Positions 7,608 to 17,587 of a DNA stretch of 64,000 nt are shown here, piece by piece. The translations under genes were made by a program, and so were the position numbers. Origin of the DNA: Ralstonia pickettii (GTDB taxonomy: Bacteria; Pseudomonadota; Gammaproteobacteria; Burkholderiales; Burkholderiaceae); the NCBI RefSeq assembly GCF_001699815.1, contig NZ_MCGB01000057.1:124001-188000 (forward strand), read 5' to 3'. Below the pieces are notes generated by a model that was not told the DNA's origin, ran no database searches, and was given only the letters and a program-made list of their open reading frames with translations. Within the stretch, counting starts at the first letter, position 1. Every line of letters begins with the position of its first letter.

Positions 7608-8003
7608 ATGGATGAAATCGACGAGTTGTCGGATCTGCCGACCCCACGCTTTATCTGGGGCTTCGCCATTGCCGTCACACCGTCCGGCGAAGTGTCGCAC
7701 GATGAATTCGAATATCTGACGCACACCCGCGTGCCGCGCTTCACCTGCCGCGTGGTCGAACTCGAAGACGCGCCTGCCGAGCCCGAAGACGAAGGCGACA
7801 TCGACGGCCGCATTGTCCACTTCGACAACCCGAAGCGGATGTTTTACATCACGGATCTGGGCTTGGCCCTGATGAACTTCACGCTGTTCGACAAGGTGGA
7901 TAACAAGACCAAGCTGAAAAACGCCTGCGATCAGGCCATCGCCGACTGGCTCACCCGCCGCGAGTTTCTCGACTCCGAACCAGACGACGACGAGGACGAT
8001 TGA
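7608..8003 (+). CDS. Conserved hypothetical acidic protein, 131 aa
   Basis: A small soluble protein with very acidic ends (MDEIDELSDLPTP and EPDDDEDD) and a compact middle (FIWGFAIAVTPSGEVSHDEF, then MFYITDLGLALMNFTLFDKV). No membrane segment or known motif. Preceded by a reasonable ribosome-binding site (ACAAGG) and divergent from the NUDIX gene. Probably a lineage-restricted core gene; function unknown. Confidence 0.65.
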   Translation: MDEIDELSDLPTPRFIWGFAIAVTPSGEVSHDEFEYLTHTRVPRFTCRVVELEDAPAEPEDEGDIDGRIVHFDNPKRMFYITDLGLALMNFTLFDKVDNKTKLKNACDQAIADWLTRREFLDSEPDDDEDD

Positions 8004-8028
8004 GCCTAATCGCTTGATCGCCTAATCA

Positions 8029-8589
8029 TTAGCCCTGACCGGTGGCACCGCCATCCTCGACAAAGCGCAGGTCGGTCAGGCGCACATCGGCGTAGGAACG
8101 CCCGGCATCGAGCAAGGCCGAAATCTGCGCCTTCACCCGCTCCTTCTGCGCGCGCATCGCGCGCGGCGGCACGGTCGAATCCTGACCGGTGTGGTGCAGA
8201 TACAGCATCTTGTAGGTGAGTTGGCTCACCATCCACTGCCGCAGCACGCGGCGCCGGCCGGCATGGTCGGCTTCCAGCCCATCGATCCGTCCCAACAACG
8301 CGGAAAACGCGCGCGCCAGGCTTGCCGGCTCCGCGGCCTCGCCGGCGATGCAACGCTCGGCCAAGGCGCGCGCTTCCGCCGGTGACATGGTGTCGTCCGT
8401 TTCGACGAAGCGCTCGGTGGCAGGGTCTGGCCGTGGCATCGGTGGCCGGTTTGCCAGCCGCGCCGAGACCGCAGACAGCGCTTCCTGCGCACGGCGCATG
8501 GACGCTTCCAGCGATTCCGCATTGCCCGGCACGATGCCAATGGTGGTCGGCATATCGCTGGATTCTTCGTCGCGTTTTTTGACGTCCAT
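8029..8589 (-). CDS. Conserved hypothetical protein, 186 aa
   Basis: ATG 8589 follows GGAGGGAGCG, a strong ribosome-binding site, and begins MDVKKRDEESSDMPTTIGIV. The longer frame upstream lacks such a site. The protein is helical, with an arginine-rich helix (GRRRVLRQWMVSQLTYKML) in the second half and no membrane segment. Convergent with the gene ending at 8003. No family recognised. Confidence 0.6.
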   Translation of the reverse strand: MDVKKRDEESSDMPTTIGIVPGNAESLEASMRRAQEALSAVSARLANRPPMPRPDPATERFVETDDTMSPAEARALAERCIAGEAAEPASLARAFSALLGRIDGLEADHAGRRRVLRQWMVSQLTYKMLYLHHTGQDSTVPPRAMRAQKERVKAQISALLDAGRSYADVRLTDLRFVEDGGATGQG

Positions 8590-8849
8590 CGCTCCCTCCG
8601 GTGATCGTCCGTGACCAGCATACTTGGCGGACGAGAACAGAATTGTAGAACGCGACGCACATTTCGCGACAAATCGACACAGACGTTCCTTATCGCAAAG
8701 ACAGCGCAAACGATAACGTGGCATCACAAACCACGGTGCACTGTTGGCGGCTGTCCACGCGGCGCGGCTCCGCCACGGGTAAAATGCCGGATTGCGCTGA
8801 CAACGCATGCACTCAATTGCTGACCGCCCTGTGCGGCAAGGAAATCGCC

Positions 8850-9752
8850 TTGATCAAGTGGATTATCGTGGCCCTGTATCTGGGTTCCATTCTGTACGTG
8901 CACTTTCGCGGCAAGGTGCGCCTGAAATTCTGGCGCCAGATGTTCGACCACTCGGCCGTGGTCGCGCCGGTCAACTGCTTCATGTACGCCTTTTCGGGCG
9001 TGCCGCAGACGCCGTATGTGCCGGTCGAGCGCTTTCCGGATCTGGAAAAACTGCAAGCCGCGTGGCCACAGATTCGCGACGAAGGCCTTGCGCTCATCAA
9101 CCTGCGCAAGATCAAGGCCGCCGAGAAGAACGACGACGCCGGCTTCAACTCGTTCTTCAAGAATGGCTGGAAGCGCTTCTACCTGAAATGGTACGAGGCG
9201 CATCACCCCTCAGCCGAACAGCTTTGCCCGCAGACCGTCGCGCTGCTGCGCGATCTGCCCAGCGTGAAGGCGGCGATGTTTGCCGAACTGCCGCCGGGCG
9301 GCAAGCTGAATCCGCACCGTGATCCGTTTGCCGGCTCGCTGCGCTATCACCTGGGCCTGTCCACGCCCAACGACGACCGATGCTTCATCGAAGTCGACGG
9401 CCAGCGCCACAGCTGGCGTGACGGCCAGGGCGTGGTCTTTGACGAGACCTATCTGCACTGGGCCGAAAACGCCTCCGACAAGGATCGTCTGATTCTTTTC
9501 TGCGATATCGAACGCCCGATGAAATTCGGCTGGGCGCAGCGCATCAACAAATGGCTCGGCCGCAAGGTCATGACTGCTGCCAGCTCGCCCAACGATGAGG
9601 GTGACCAGACCGGCGGCATCAACAAGCTGTTCCGCTATGTGTGGGTGATGGGCCAGTACCGCCGCCGCTTCAAGGCGTGGAACCGCAAGGTCTACTACGT
9701 GGTGAAGTTCGGCCTGATCATTGGCGTGGCAGCGTTGATCATCTGGATCTGA
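8850..9752 (+). CDS. lpxO: Lipid A hydroxylase LpxO-like, aspartyl/asparaginyl beta-hydroxylase family
   Basis: A 300-aa Fe(II)/2-oxoglutarate dioxygenase predicted to 2-hydroxylate a secondary acyl chain of lipid A on the inner-membrane face. The N-terminal membrane helix (IIVALYLGSILYVHF) and C-terminal helix (VVKFGLIIGVAALIIWI) flank the double-stranded beta-helix domain. Iron ligands His156, Asp158 (NPHRDPF) and His203 (YLHWAEN) and a 2-oxoglutarate-binding Arg213 are present. The TTG start at 8850 follows AAGGAAA and gives the family's normal N-terminus; the frame is open further upstream. Confidence 0.85.
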   Translation: MIKWIIVALYLGSILYVHFRGKVRLKFWRQMFDHSAVVAPVNCFMYAFSGVPQTPYVPVERFPDLEKLQAAWPQIRDEGLALINLRKIKAAEKNDDAGFNSFFKNGWKRFYLKWYEAHHPSAEQLCPQTVALLRDLPSVKAAMFAELPPGGKLNPHRDPFAGSLRYHLGLSTPNDDRCFIEVDGQRHSWRDGQGVVFDETYLHWAENASDKDRLILFCDIERPMKFGWAQRINKWLGRKVMTAASSPNDEGDQTGGINKLFRYVWVMGQYRRRFKAWNRKVYYVVKFGLIIGVAALIIWI

Positions 9753-9787
9753 CCTCCAACCCTCCCCCTCTCCTGCTCTACACAAAG

Positions 9788-9812
9788 AACCGGCCTGAAG
9801 CGCCGGTTTTTT
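9788..9812 (+). terminator. Rho-independent terminator after lpxO
   Basis: Stem AACCGGC/GCCGGTT followed by a T-run. The rest of the 9753-10064 gap holds no gene; it should contain the promoter of the lipoprotein gene at 10065. Confidence 0.8.
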
Positions 9813-10064
9813 GTTGCGCATGAAAAAGCTACTCGCATTGCAGTCGGCTTGCGTTTTTACAAAGCAGTGAAGCAAAAGCGCCACATGGGGCACAAATCTC
9901 GCCTAATGTCAGGAATTGAGCGCTCCGGCGCTTATGCGATATGGCGGGCACGCCGCTTGCTTTTCCTTGGCTGACACCCATGCTGATTGCACGGGACCGA
10001 GTCAGAGCGGGGACGCGTGTGCCTGTGTCCCTCGTCAACAACAAAGACAGTGAGATCGATCGCC

Positions 10065-10682
10065 ATGAAAAAGAACCTCATTAGCCGCCAGACCATCGTC
10101 ACCCGCGCCGCCGCGCTTGCTGCTGTCGCACTGCTCGGTACCCAGATCGCGGCCTGTACCACGACCAGCCCCAATGCACAGGGCTCAGATGTGATGTCGT
10201 CCACCAACAAGCACGCCACCACCAACTCGCAGGCAGATTCCGTGCTCTCGCGCCTGTACACCACGGCCAGCGGCTCGCGTGAGCTGGTGGGACGCGCCAA
10301 GGGCGTGCTGGTGTTCCCGTCGGTGCTGAACGCCGGCTTTGTGGTGGGAGGCCAATACGGTGAAGGCGTGCTGCGTACCGGCGGTGGCCGTCCGCTGGGC
10401 TACTACAACATCGCCTCGGCGTCGGTAGGCTTCCAGGCTGGCGCGCAGTCGCGTGCGCTCATCATCCTGTTCATGACGGACGAAGCGCTGCAGAAATTCC
10501 AGAACAGCCAAGGCTGGACAGCCGGCGTGGATGCCACCGTGGCCCTGGCAAAGATCGGCGTGAACGGCGCGGTCGATACCAACACCGCGCAGCAACCGAT
10601 CATCGGCTTCAACCTGACCAACGCAGGTCTGATGGCCGGCGCGTCGATCGAAGGCACGAAGATCACGAAGCAGAACAACTGA
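10065..10682 (+). CDS. YSC84/SYLF-domain lipoprotein
   Basis: A 205-aa exported protein. The signal peptide ends in the lipobox-like TQIAAC (Cys about 31), so it is probably lipid-anchored. Residues about 60-205 form the SYLF/YSC84 lipid-binding domain (RAKGVLVFPSVLNAGFVVG, GEGVLRTGGG, NTAQQPIIGFNLTNAGLMAG). Bacterial members are secreted or outer-membrane-associated proteins of poorly known role. Monocistronic between terminators at 9788 and 10709. Confidence 0.85.
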   Translation: MKKNLISRQTIVTRAAALAAVALLGTQIAACTTTSPNAQGSDVMSSTNKHATTNSQADSVLSRLYTTASGSRELVGRAKGVLVFPSVLNAGFVVGGQYGEGVLRTGGGRPLGYYNIASASVGFQAGAQSRALIILFMTDEALQKFQNSQGWTAGVDATVALAKIGVNGAVDTNTAQQPIIGFNLTNAGLMAGASIEGTKITKQNN

Positions 10683-10708
10683 TCTGCACTTCGCGCAACG
10701 CGCCAATG

Positions 10709-10735
10709 CCGCCGTCTCGTACGGCGGTTTTTTTT
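10709..10735 (+). terminator. Rho-independent terminator
   Basis: Perfect stem CCGCCGT/ACGGCGG with loop CTCGT and eight T residues, directly after the SYLF lipoprotein gene. Confidence 0.9.
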
Positions 10736-10895
10736 GCATGGAACCCGCGCGCAGCGTTGCGGCAATGCTGCAGCCCTAGGGAAATCCGGAGGCGGCGCCT
10801 CGGGGCTTCTCCGCTAGCATCGTCCCGCCGATGTTGCGATGGGTTTCGCCGTCTCGGCACACAAAAAACAATCACCCAGAAAAAAGGGGGGAGAC

Positions 10896-12047
10896 ATGAT
10901 AGGTTGCAATGCCGCCTTGCAGCGCGCCATCGGGTGCGCATGGCTGTCGGGGCTGTTGCTGGCGTCGGGTCCGGCGATGGCCGAGCCAGGCATCACCGAT
11001 GGCAAGATCGTCATCGGACAGACCGCGGGCTTCACCGGGCCCGCCGGCGAGCAAGTCCAGGAGATGACGCAAGGAGCCAGGCTCTACCTCGATGCGGTGA
11101 ACCGCGCTGGCGGCGTGAATGGACGCAAGATCGAACTGATCTCGGAAGACGACGGCTTTGATGCGGCCGCCTCCAAAAAACACGCACATGCGCTGCTGGT
11201 CGACAAACAGGTCTTCGCCCTCTTCCTGCCGCGCGGCACGCCAAACACCGAAGCGATCATGACCGAGGCTCGTCCGCTTGGCGCCCCGGTGGTGGCGCCG
11301 TCCACCGGTGCTTCAACCTTCTTCGATCAGCCCGACCCGCTGCTGTTCGTGGTGCGCGCGAAATACCAGGCCGAGATTGCCGAGCTGGTGCATTACTTCG
11401 ACACGCTCGGCTTGCGCCGCCTGGCGCTCGTCAACGTGAATGACACCTTCGGCAAGGACACCGAGATCGGCTTCAGCAACGCCACGAAAAAGCTGCCGCC
11501 CGACGCGCACAGCATCTTCACTGTCGACCGCCTGAAACCGGATATCGCCAAGGCCACGGCAGACGTGGGCAAGTTCGCCCCGCAAGCGGTCATCCTGGCC
11601 TGCCCAGCCACGACCGCGCGCGCAATGATCGAGGCGCTCAACAAGCAAGGCACGGTGACGCAGATTGCCGCGCTTTCCAACAACGCCGGCCTGGCGTTTG
11701 CGAAATCGCTCGGGGCGCTGGGGCGCGGTGTCGTGATCTCGCAGGTGATGCCGTCGCCGGTGCGTTCGACTTCGTTGCTGGGACGGGAGCTGGCGTCCAG
11801 CGCGAAGTCTGCCGGGGTGACGCCGTCGTACGCCATGATGGAAGGCTACGCAGCCGCGCGCGTGCTGGTCGAAGGGCTCAAGCGCGCGGGCAAGTCACCC
11901 ACGCGGGCCAGCTTTGTCTCGGGGCTGGAATCAGCCGGCACGATCGACCTTGGCGGGCTGGAAGTCTGCTACGGCCCGAACGTTCGCAAGGGATCGGACT
12001 ATGTCGAGCTGACGGTGATCGGGCCAAACGGCACCTTCGTCAAATAG
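10896..12047 (+). CDS. Branched-chain-amino-acid-type ABC substrate-binding protein (orphan)
   Basis: A 383-aa periplasmic-binding-fold type I protein with a signal peptide cleaved near AMA-EPG (about residue 28). Features of the LivJ/amide-binding family are visible: KIVIGQTAGFTGPAGEQVQE at the mature start, RKIELISEDDGFD, and VVAPSTGAS. ATG 10896 follows GGGGGGAGAC. No permease or ATPase gene accompanies it, so it may serve a distant transporter or a sensory pathway. The ligand cannot be told from sequence. Confidence 0.85.
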   Translation: MIGCNAALQRAIGCAWLSGLLLASGPAMAEPGITDGKIVIGQTAGFTGPAGEQVQEMTQGARLYLDAVNRAGGVNGRKIELISEDDGFDAAASKKHAHALLVDKQVFALFLPRGTPNTEAIMTEARPLGAPVVAPSTGASTFFDQPDPLLFVVRAKYQAEIAELVHYFDTLGLRRLALVNVNDTFGKDTEIGFSNATKKLPPDAHSIFTVDRLKPDIAKATADVGKFAPQAVILACPATTARAMIEALNKQGTVTQIAALSNNAGLAFAKSLGALGRGVVISQVMPSPVRSTSLLGRELASSAKSAGVTPSYAMMEGYAAARVLVEGLKRAGKSPTRASFVSGLESAGTIDLGGLEVCYGPNVRKGSDYVELTVIGPNGTFVK

Positions 12048-12209
12048 ATCCGCACGGCGGTGTACCCTGCCTCGGCAATGGTTGCACCGCAGGACATAGC
12101 GGTTGCCAGCGCAAAACGCATGAGTACATAAGAAAATACTATTTTGAATTCGCATAGTGCCTCTACCAGAATGCACAAACCACATGCATGACTGGGATCA
12201 AACAGGCGG

Positions 12210-13184
12210 ATGGAACTCCGACAACTCGAAGCCTTTGCCGCGGTCATGTCGACCGGCAGTGTCACTGCGGCGGGCAAGCTGCTGGGACGCTCGCAGCCCG
12301 CCATCAGCCGGCTCATCCAGGATCTCGAAGCCGAAATCGGCTACGCCCTGTTCACACGCGCGGGGCCGCGCGTCTCGCCAACGGAGCAGGGTTTCCTGCT
12401 GTACGAAGACGTCGAGCACACGCTGATCAGCTTACGTCAGATCCGAACCCGTGCCGAAGAAATCGCGCGCGGCGAGGCACGCCCGCTGCGCCTGGCAGCG
12501 ACGTCCGCATTGGCGGCCGGCTTGCTGCCCGCTGCGTTGGCCGATGAGCCGGAACTCGCGCAACACATCCAGATTCGCAGCGCCTCGCCGGAACAGGTTG
12601 TGCACGCCGTGCTGACCGGCGCTGCCGACCTTGGCCTCAGCAGCCTGCCGCTGGAACATCGCGGCGTAACCGTGCATTGGATCGGCGAAGCCGCGTGCGT
12701 GGCTGCTGTGCAGACACACGACCCGCTGGCGGCCGGCAAGCGCGTGGTATTGGGCGATTGCGCGGGACAGCCCATCATCACGATGCACAACCCATATCGA
12801 TTGCGCCGCCGTCTGGACCAGGCGCTGGCGAGGGCCGGCGTGGAACCCACCTCCCTCATCGAGACCAACGCATCGCTCAATGCACTGACCGCCGTGCGAG
12901 CGGGCCTGGGCGTCGCGTTGCTGGAGCCGGTGACGGCCTACGGCGTGCCGATCGACGGCGTGACCGTGCGCCCGATCGACGCCGACATTCCCTTCTTCTT
13001 TGGCGTGATCACCCCCGAGGCCAAGCGGCCGTCGGCGGCGGTGACCTCATTGACCGACGCCCTCGCGCGCGCGGCACAGCGCCTGCTGCCGGACTGCAAG
13101 CTGCACGCTCCGGCACGCCATGCCAGCATGCTGCAGGTGCTGTATGGCGAATCCATCAACGAAACCGAAGGCGCGTCCGCATGA
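12210..13184 (+). CDS. LysR-family transcriptional regulator
   Basis: A 324-aa regulator. Residues about 1-60 are the winged helix (MELRQLEAFAAVMSTGSVTA, then GRSQPAISRLIQDLEAEIG); about 90-295 form the effector-binding domain. It is co-directional with the transport/oxidation genes and overlaps the monooxygenase gene by ATGA, unlike the usual divergent LysR arrangement, so it may autoregulate its own operon from a promoter at about 12050-12200. The effector is unknown. Confidence 0.9.
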   Translation: MELRQLEAFAAVMSTGSVTAAGKLLGRSQPAISRLIQDLEAEIGYALFTRAGPRVSPTEQGFLLYEDVEHTLISLRQIRTRAEEIARGEARPLRLAATSALAAGLLPAALADEPELAQHIQIRSASPEQVVHAVLTGAADLGLSSLPLEHRGVTVHWIGEAACVAAVQTHDPLAAGKRVVLGDCAGQPIITMHNPYRLRRRLDQALARAGVEPTSLIETNASLNALTAVRAGLGVALLEPVTAYGVPIDGVTVRPIDADIPFFFGVITPEAKRPSAAVTSLTDALARAAQRLLPDCKLHAPARHASMLQVLYGESINETEGASA

Positions 13185-14680
13185 CCGCTGCACAGCAAGA
13201 CAACGCGCTGCAAGTGACCGGGCTCGCAGCGCTCGAAGCCCGTTTGCACCAGGACCTGTCGTGGTTGGAGCTGCCCGCGAAGCACTGGACGCTGCCGCAC
13301 ACGTTGGAGGGCCGATCCGTGCTGGATGTGGCCGTCATCGGTGGCGGCATGGCAGGCCTGGCGGCCGCGGCATCGCTCAAGCATCTCGGTATCGGCGTGA
13401 TGGTGTTCGACCGCTCGCCCGCCGGCTTCGAAGGCCCATGGGCGACGACGGCGCGCATGGAAACGTTGCGCTCGCCAAAGCAGTTGACCGGCCCTGCGCT
13501 CGGGCTGCCGGCGTTGACGTTTCGCGCATGGTTTGAAGCGCAGTTCGGCACCGATGCGTGGGAGGTGCTCGACAAGATCCCGAGACTGCAATGGATGGAC
13601 TACCTGCGCTGGTACCGCCGCGTGCTGCAGCTCGACGTGCGCAACGAACACCACGTAAAGGCCATCCACCCGCGCGTGGATGGCGCCGTTGAATTGCTGA
13701 TCGACGCGCCTGACCAACCGACGCAGCGCGTGTTTGCGCGCCGCGTGGTGTTGGCTACCGGCCGGGACGGGCTTGGCGGCGCATCCGTGCCGGACTTTGC
13801 GCGCCGGCTGCCGCGCCGCTGGTGGGCGCATTCGTCTGACGAGATGGATTACGGCGCGCTGGCGGGCAAGCGCGTGGGCGTGATCGGCGCCGGTGCGTCC
13901 GCCATGGATTCGGCAGCAACGGCACTGGAAGCCGGTGCCGCCAGCGTCGACATGCTGATCCGACGCGCCGACCTGCCGCGCGTGAACAAGGGCAAGGGTG
14001 CGGGCAGCCCAGGGCTCGTGCATGGCCACCTATATCTGCCCGACGCCTGGAAATGGCGCATCCGTCATTACATCAATGTCGAGCAGGTTCCCCCGCCGCG
14101 CGGCAGCACGCTGCGTGTGTCGCGGCATCCGAATGCGCGCTTCAATTTCGGCTGCGGCATTCTGGGCGTGGACGAGCACGACGGCGTGCTGCACGTGGCC
14201 ACGACCAAGGGCGTATTCCAACTGGACTTCCTGATCTTCTCGACGGGCTTTCGCACCGATTGGGCCGCACGCCCCGAATTCAGCGCTCTGGCACCGCATA
14301 TCCGCCAATGGCGAGACCGCTACACGCCGCGCCCCGACGAGGAAGACGCGGAACTCGCCGATTCACCCGACCTCGGGCACGCGTTCGAATTTCGCGAGAA
14401 AACGCCCGGCACGCTGCCTGGCCTGTCGCGCGTGCATTGCTTCTGCTATCCCGCGTCCGTCACGCACGGCAGCGTCTCGGGCGACATCCCGGCCATCAGC
14501 GAAGGTGCGAAGCGGCTGGCGCAGGGCATCGCCGGGTTGCTGTACCAGGAAGACATCGACGCGCACTACGCCGCCATCCAGGCCTACGCCGAGCCGGAAA
14601 TCTTTGGCGATGAATGGACCCCAGCCCCACCGCCCGGCGTGGAAGCGAATGCCACTTCCAGCCAGGAGGCTGCCCGATGA
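13181..14680 (+). CDS. Flavin-containing monooxygenase-like FAD/NAD(P)-binding protein
   Basis: A 499-aa flavoprotein with two Rossmann motifs: VAVIGGGMAGLAAAA at about residue 50 for FAD and KRVGVIGAGASAMDSA at about 230 for NAD(P)H. The layout matches flavin-dependent monooxygenases, which oxidise soft nucleophiles or ketones. The classical FMO fingerprint FxGxxxHxxxW is not obvious, so the reaction is uncertain. It overlaps the regulator upstream and the permease gene downstream, suggesting that the imported compound is its substrate. Confidence 0.8.
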   Translation: MTAAQQDNALQVTGLAALEARLHQDLSWLELPAKHWTLPHTLEGRSVLDVAVIGGGMAGLAAAASLKHLGIGVMVFDRSPAGFEGPWATTARMETLRSPKQLTGPALGLPALTFRAWFEAQFGTDAWEVLDKIPRLQWMDYLRWYRRVLQLDVRNEHHVKAIHPRVDGAVELLIDAPDQPTQRVFARRVVLATGRDGLGGASVPDFARRLPRRWWAHSSDEMDYGALAGKRVGVIGAGASAMDSAATALEAGAASVDMLIRRADLPRVNKGKGAGSPGLVHGHLYLPDAWKWRIRHYINVEQVPPPRGSTLRVSRHPNARFNFGCGILGVDEHDGVLHVATTKGVFQLDFLIFSTGFRTDWAARPEFSALAPHIRQWRDRYTPRPDEEDAELADSPDLGHAFEFREKTPGTLPGLSRVHCFCYPASVTHGSVSGDIPAISEGAKRLAQGIAGLLYQEDIDAHYAAIQAYAEPEIFGDEWTPAPPPGVEANATSSQEAAR

Positions 14681-15660
14681 CAGGTTGGCTCATCCGCCGC
14701 ATCGGCCAGGCGCTGCTGGTCGTGCTGGTGATGACGGTAATCGTCTTCATCGGCCTGCACGCCATCGGCAACCCGGTCGACATCCTGATCGGCCAGGACG
14801 TCGACCAGATCGACCGCGCGCGCATCATTGCCGAACTGGGCCTCGACAAACCGCTGTGGGAGCAGTACCTCGCCTTCCTGAACGGCGCGCTGCATGGCAA
14901 TCTCGGCAAGAGCTTCGTCTACAACGAACCGGCCATCCAGCTGATCCTGCAACGCCTGCCGGCCACGCTGGAGCTGGCGTTTTCGGCGCTGATCATCGCG
15001 GTGGTGATCGGCGTGCCGCTTGGGCTGTTCGCGGGGCTGTATCCGCGCCATCCGGTATCGCGCCTGCTCATGACGGGCAGCGTGGTGGGATTCTCATTGC
15101 CGACGTTCTGGGTGGGCCTGATGCTGATCATGGCGTTCAGCGTGAGCCTCGGCTGGCTGCCCGCCAGCGGGCGCGGCGAAACCGCACGCCTGTTCGGCGT
15201 CGAATGGTCGTGGCTGACGGTCGATGGGCTGCGGCACCTCGTGCTGCCGGCGGTCAACCTGTCGCTGTTCAAGCTCTCGCTGGTGCTGCGGCTGACTTCT
15301 GCCGGCGTGCGCGAGGTGGTGCCGCTGGATTTCGTGAAGTTCGCGCGTGCCAAGGGCCTGTCGCCGCTGCGCGTGGTGCTGGCGCACGTGCTGCGCAACA
15401 CGCTGATCCCGCTGGTGACGGTGCTGGGCCTGGAGCTGGGCTCGACCATCGCCTTTGCGGTGGTGACGGAAAGCATCTTTGCGTGGCCCGGCGCGGGCAA
15501 GCTCATTCTCGATAGCATCAACTCGCTGGACCGGCCGGTCATCGTGTCGTACCTCATCGTTGTGGTGTGCCTGTTCGTGTCGCTCAACCTGATCGTCGAC
15601 ATCCTGTATCGGCTGCTGGACCCGCGCGTGCGTGCGGCGGACAGCGCGGAGGCTGCATGA
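14677..15660 (+). CDS. Dipeptide/oligopeptide-type ABC permease, DppB-like
   Basis: A 327-aa inner-membrane permease with about six membrane helices. The N-terminal start MTGWLIRRIGQALLVVLVMT and the EAA loop region (DFVKFARAKGLSPLRVVLAH) are typical of the DppB/OppB family. It overlaps the monooxygenase stop and the next permease start, so translation is coupled throughout the operon. Paired with the DppC-like protein it would form the transmembrane channel. Confidence 0.9.
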   Translation: MTGWLIRRIGQALLVVLVMTVIVFIGLHAIGNPVDILIGQDVDQIDRARIIAELGLDKPLWEQYLAFLNGALHGNLGKSFVYNEPAIQLILQRLPATLELAFSALIIAVVIGVPLGLFAGLYPRHPVSRLLMTGSVVGFSLPTFWVGLMLIMAFSVSLGWLPASGRGETARLFGVEWSWLTVDGLRHLVLPAVNLSLFKLSLVLRLTSAGVREVVPLDFVKFARAKGLSPLRVVLAHVLRNTLIPLVTVLGLELGSTIAFAVVTESIFAWPGAGKLILDSINSLDRPVIVSYLIVVVCLFVSLNLIVDILYRLLDPRVRAADSAEAA

Positions 15661-16586
15661 TGAATACAACTCCGCAACCCACCACCGCAGCCGCGGTTGC
15701 CGCCCCGCGCAAGCAATCGCCGTGGCGCCGCGTGGTGTCCGATTTTCTGGCATCCCAGACCGCCGTCTTTGGGCTCGCCGTGGTCGTGATCCTGATGCTG
15801 GCCGCGCTGGCCGCACCGTGGATCACGCCGCAGAACCCATACGACCTGATGCAGCTCGACGTGCTCGACTCGCGTCTGCCGCCAGGTTCGCCGAATGGCT
15901 TGGGGACGTTCACGTACTGGCTCGGCACCGATGGCCAGGGGCGTGACCTGTACTCCGGCATCCTCTATGGCTTGCGCATCAGCCTGGGCGTGGGGATCGG
16001 TTCGGCAGCCGTGGCGGCGGTGATCGGCACGCTGCTCGGCCTCATTGCGGCGTATGCCGGTGGCCGCGTCGACAGCATCATCATGCGCACGGTCGATCTG
16101 CTGCTGTCGTTCCCGTCGGTGCTGGTGGCCATGATGATCCTCGCCTATCTGGGCAAGAGCATCACCAATGTCGTGCTGACGCTGGTGGTGCTGGAGTGGG
16201 CGTATTACGCGCGGACGGTGCGCGGGCAAGCGCTGGTCGAGCGTCGCCGCGAATACGTGGAAGCCGCCCGCTCGCTCGCCCTGCCCGGCTGGCGCATCGC
16301 GCTCAAGCACATCCTGCCGAACTGCCTGCCGCCGCTGATCGTCGTGGGCACGCTGCAGGTGGCGCGCGCGATCACGCTGGAAGCCACGCTGTCGTTCCTG
16401 GGCCTGGGCGTGCCGATTACCGAGCCGTCTCTGGGCCTGCTGATTTCCAACGGATACCAATACATGCTGTCTGGCCAGTACTGGATCAGTTTCTATCCGG
16501 GCATCGCGCTGTTGCTGGCGCTGGTGGCCATCAACCTGGTGGGCGACCGCCTGCGCGAAGTGCTGAACCCGAGGGCGCAACGATGA
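15657..16586 (+). CDS. Dipeptide/oligopeptide-type ABC permease, DppC-like
   Basis: A 309-aa second permease of the importer. The N-terminal DUF-like cytoplasmic region and first helix (LAVVVILMLAALAAPWI) are followed by the DppC hallmark WLGTDGQGRDLYSGILYG and an EAA loop (YVEAARSLALPGWRIALKH). Two ATGs stand in tandem at 15657 and 15660; either could be used. Overlaps both neighbours by four bases or so. Confidence 0.9.
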   Translation: MMNTTPQPTTAAAVAAPRKQSPWRRVVSDFLASQTAVFGLAVVVILMLAALAAPWITPQNPYDLMQLDVLDSRLPPGSPNGLGTFTYWLGTDGQGRDLYSGILYGLRISLGVGIGSAAVAAVIGTLLGLIAAYAGGRVDSIIMRTVDLLLSFPSVLVAMMILAYLGKSITNVVLTLVVLEWAYYARTVRGQALVERRREYVEAARSLALPGWRIALKHILPNCLPPLIVVGTLQVARAITLEATLSFLGLGVPITEPSLGLLISNGYQYMLSGQYWISFYPGIALLLALVAINLVGDRLREVLNPRAQR

Positions 16587-17587
16587 CGGCGTCCACCAAC
16601 GCGACCACACTCGAAGTCCGCAACCTGCGCACGCATTTCTTCACGCGTGAAGGCGTGCTGCCGGCGGTGGACGATGTGTCGTTCTCGCTCGCGCGCGGGC
16701 GCATCCTCGGGCTGGTCGGCGAGTCCGGCTCAGGCAAGTCCGTCACCGGTTTCTCCATCATGGGTCTGGTGGACCCGCCCGGCCGCGTGGTCGGCGGCGA
16801 GATCCTCTACCAGGGCCGCGACCTCACCAAGCTCGCCCCGCGCGAACTGCGCAAGCTGCAGGGCAATCGCATCGCCATGGTCTTCCAGGACCCGATGATG
16901 ACGCTCAACCCCGTGCTGCGCATCGATGCCCAGATGATCGAGGCCGTGCGCGCGCACAGCAGCATGAGCCACAAGCAGGCGTGGGACCATGCACGCGACA
17001 CGCTCGGCCTGATGGGCATTCCGAGTCCCGAAGAGCGGCTGCGGGCGTATCCGCATCAGCTTTCCGGCGGTATGCGCCAACGCGTGGCGATTGCCATTGC
17101 GATGCTGCATCGGCCCGACCTGATCATTGCCGACGAACCGACCACGGCGCTGGACGTGACCATCCAGGCGCAGATCCTGTCCGAAGTGCAAAAGCTCGCG
17201 CACATGCACGGCACGGCGCTGATCTGGATCACGCATGACCTGTCTGTCGTGGCCGGGCTGGCCGACGAGGTGGCCGTGATGTACGCCGGGCGCATCGTCG
17301 AACACGGTCCGGTTGATGCCGTGCTCGATGCCCCGCTGCACCCCTACACCATGGGCCTGATCGACAGCCTGCCCAGCGAGAACCGGCGCGGTCAGCGCCT
17401 GCGCCAGATTCCCGGGATGACACCGAACCTGCTGTCGCTACCGGCAGGCTGCGCGTTTGCAGCACGCTGCCCGCGCGCCTCCGATGTCTGCGGCGTCGCG
17501 CCGGAAATCACGCAACCGCTGCCGGGGCGCCTCGTCCGCTGCTTCCATCCCGGCGCGCAGCGCGCGTCCTCGCGGGAGGTCGCATGA
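16583..17587 (+). CDS. ABC transporter ATP-binding protein, DppD-like
   Basis: A 334-aa ATPase. Walker A is [11 protein letters not shown] (about residue 50), Q-loop [11 protein letters not shown], signature [12 protein letters not shown], Walker [13 protein letters not shown], and H-loop ITHDLSVV. The C-terminal oligopeptide/dipeptide domain has the cysteine cluster ([15 protein letters not shown]) typical of DppD/OppD. Coupled to the permease and the second ATPase by ATGA-type overlaps. Confidence 0.93.
   Translation: MTASTNATTLEVRNLRTHFFTREGVLPAVDDVSFSLARGRILGLVGESGSGKSVTGFSIMGLVDPPGRVVGGEILYQGRDLTKLAPRELRKLQGNRIAMVFQDPMMTLNPVLRIDAQMIEAVRAHSSMSHKQAWDHARDTLGLMGIPSPEERLRAYPHQLSGGMRQRVAIAIAMLHRPDLIIADEPTTALDVTIQAQILSEVQKLAHMHGTALIWITHDLSVVAGLADEVAVMYAGRIVEHGPVDAVLDAPLHPYTMGLIDSLPSENRRGQRLRQIPGMTPNLLSLPAGCAFAARCPRASDVCGVAPEITQPLPGRLVRCFHPGAQRASSREVA

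Noticed and set aside
12938-14029. A 363-codon minus-strand frame.
   Set aside because: Antisense to the LysR and monooxygenase genes, whose domain motifs are unambiguous.
14919-16610. A 563-codon open frame on the minus strand.
   Set aside because: It is antisense to the two permease genes, arginine/histidine-rich and without known motifs; such shadow frames are common in high-GC DNA.
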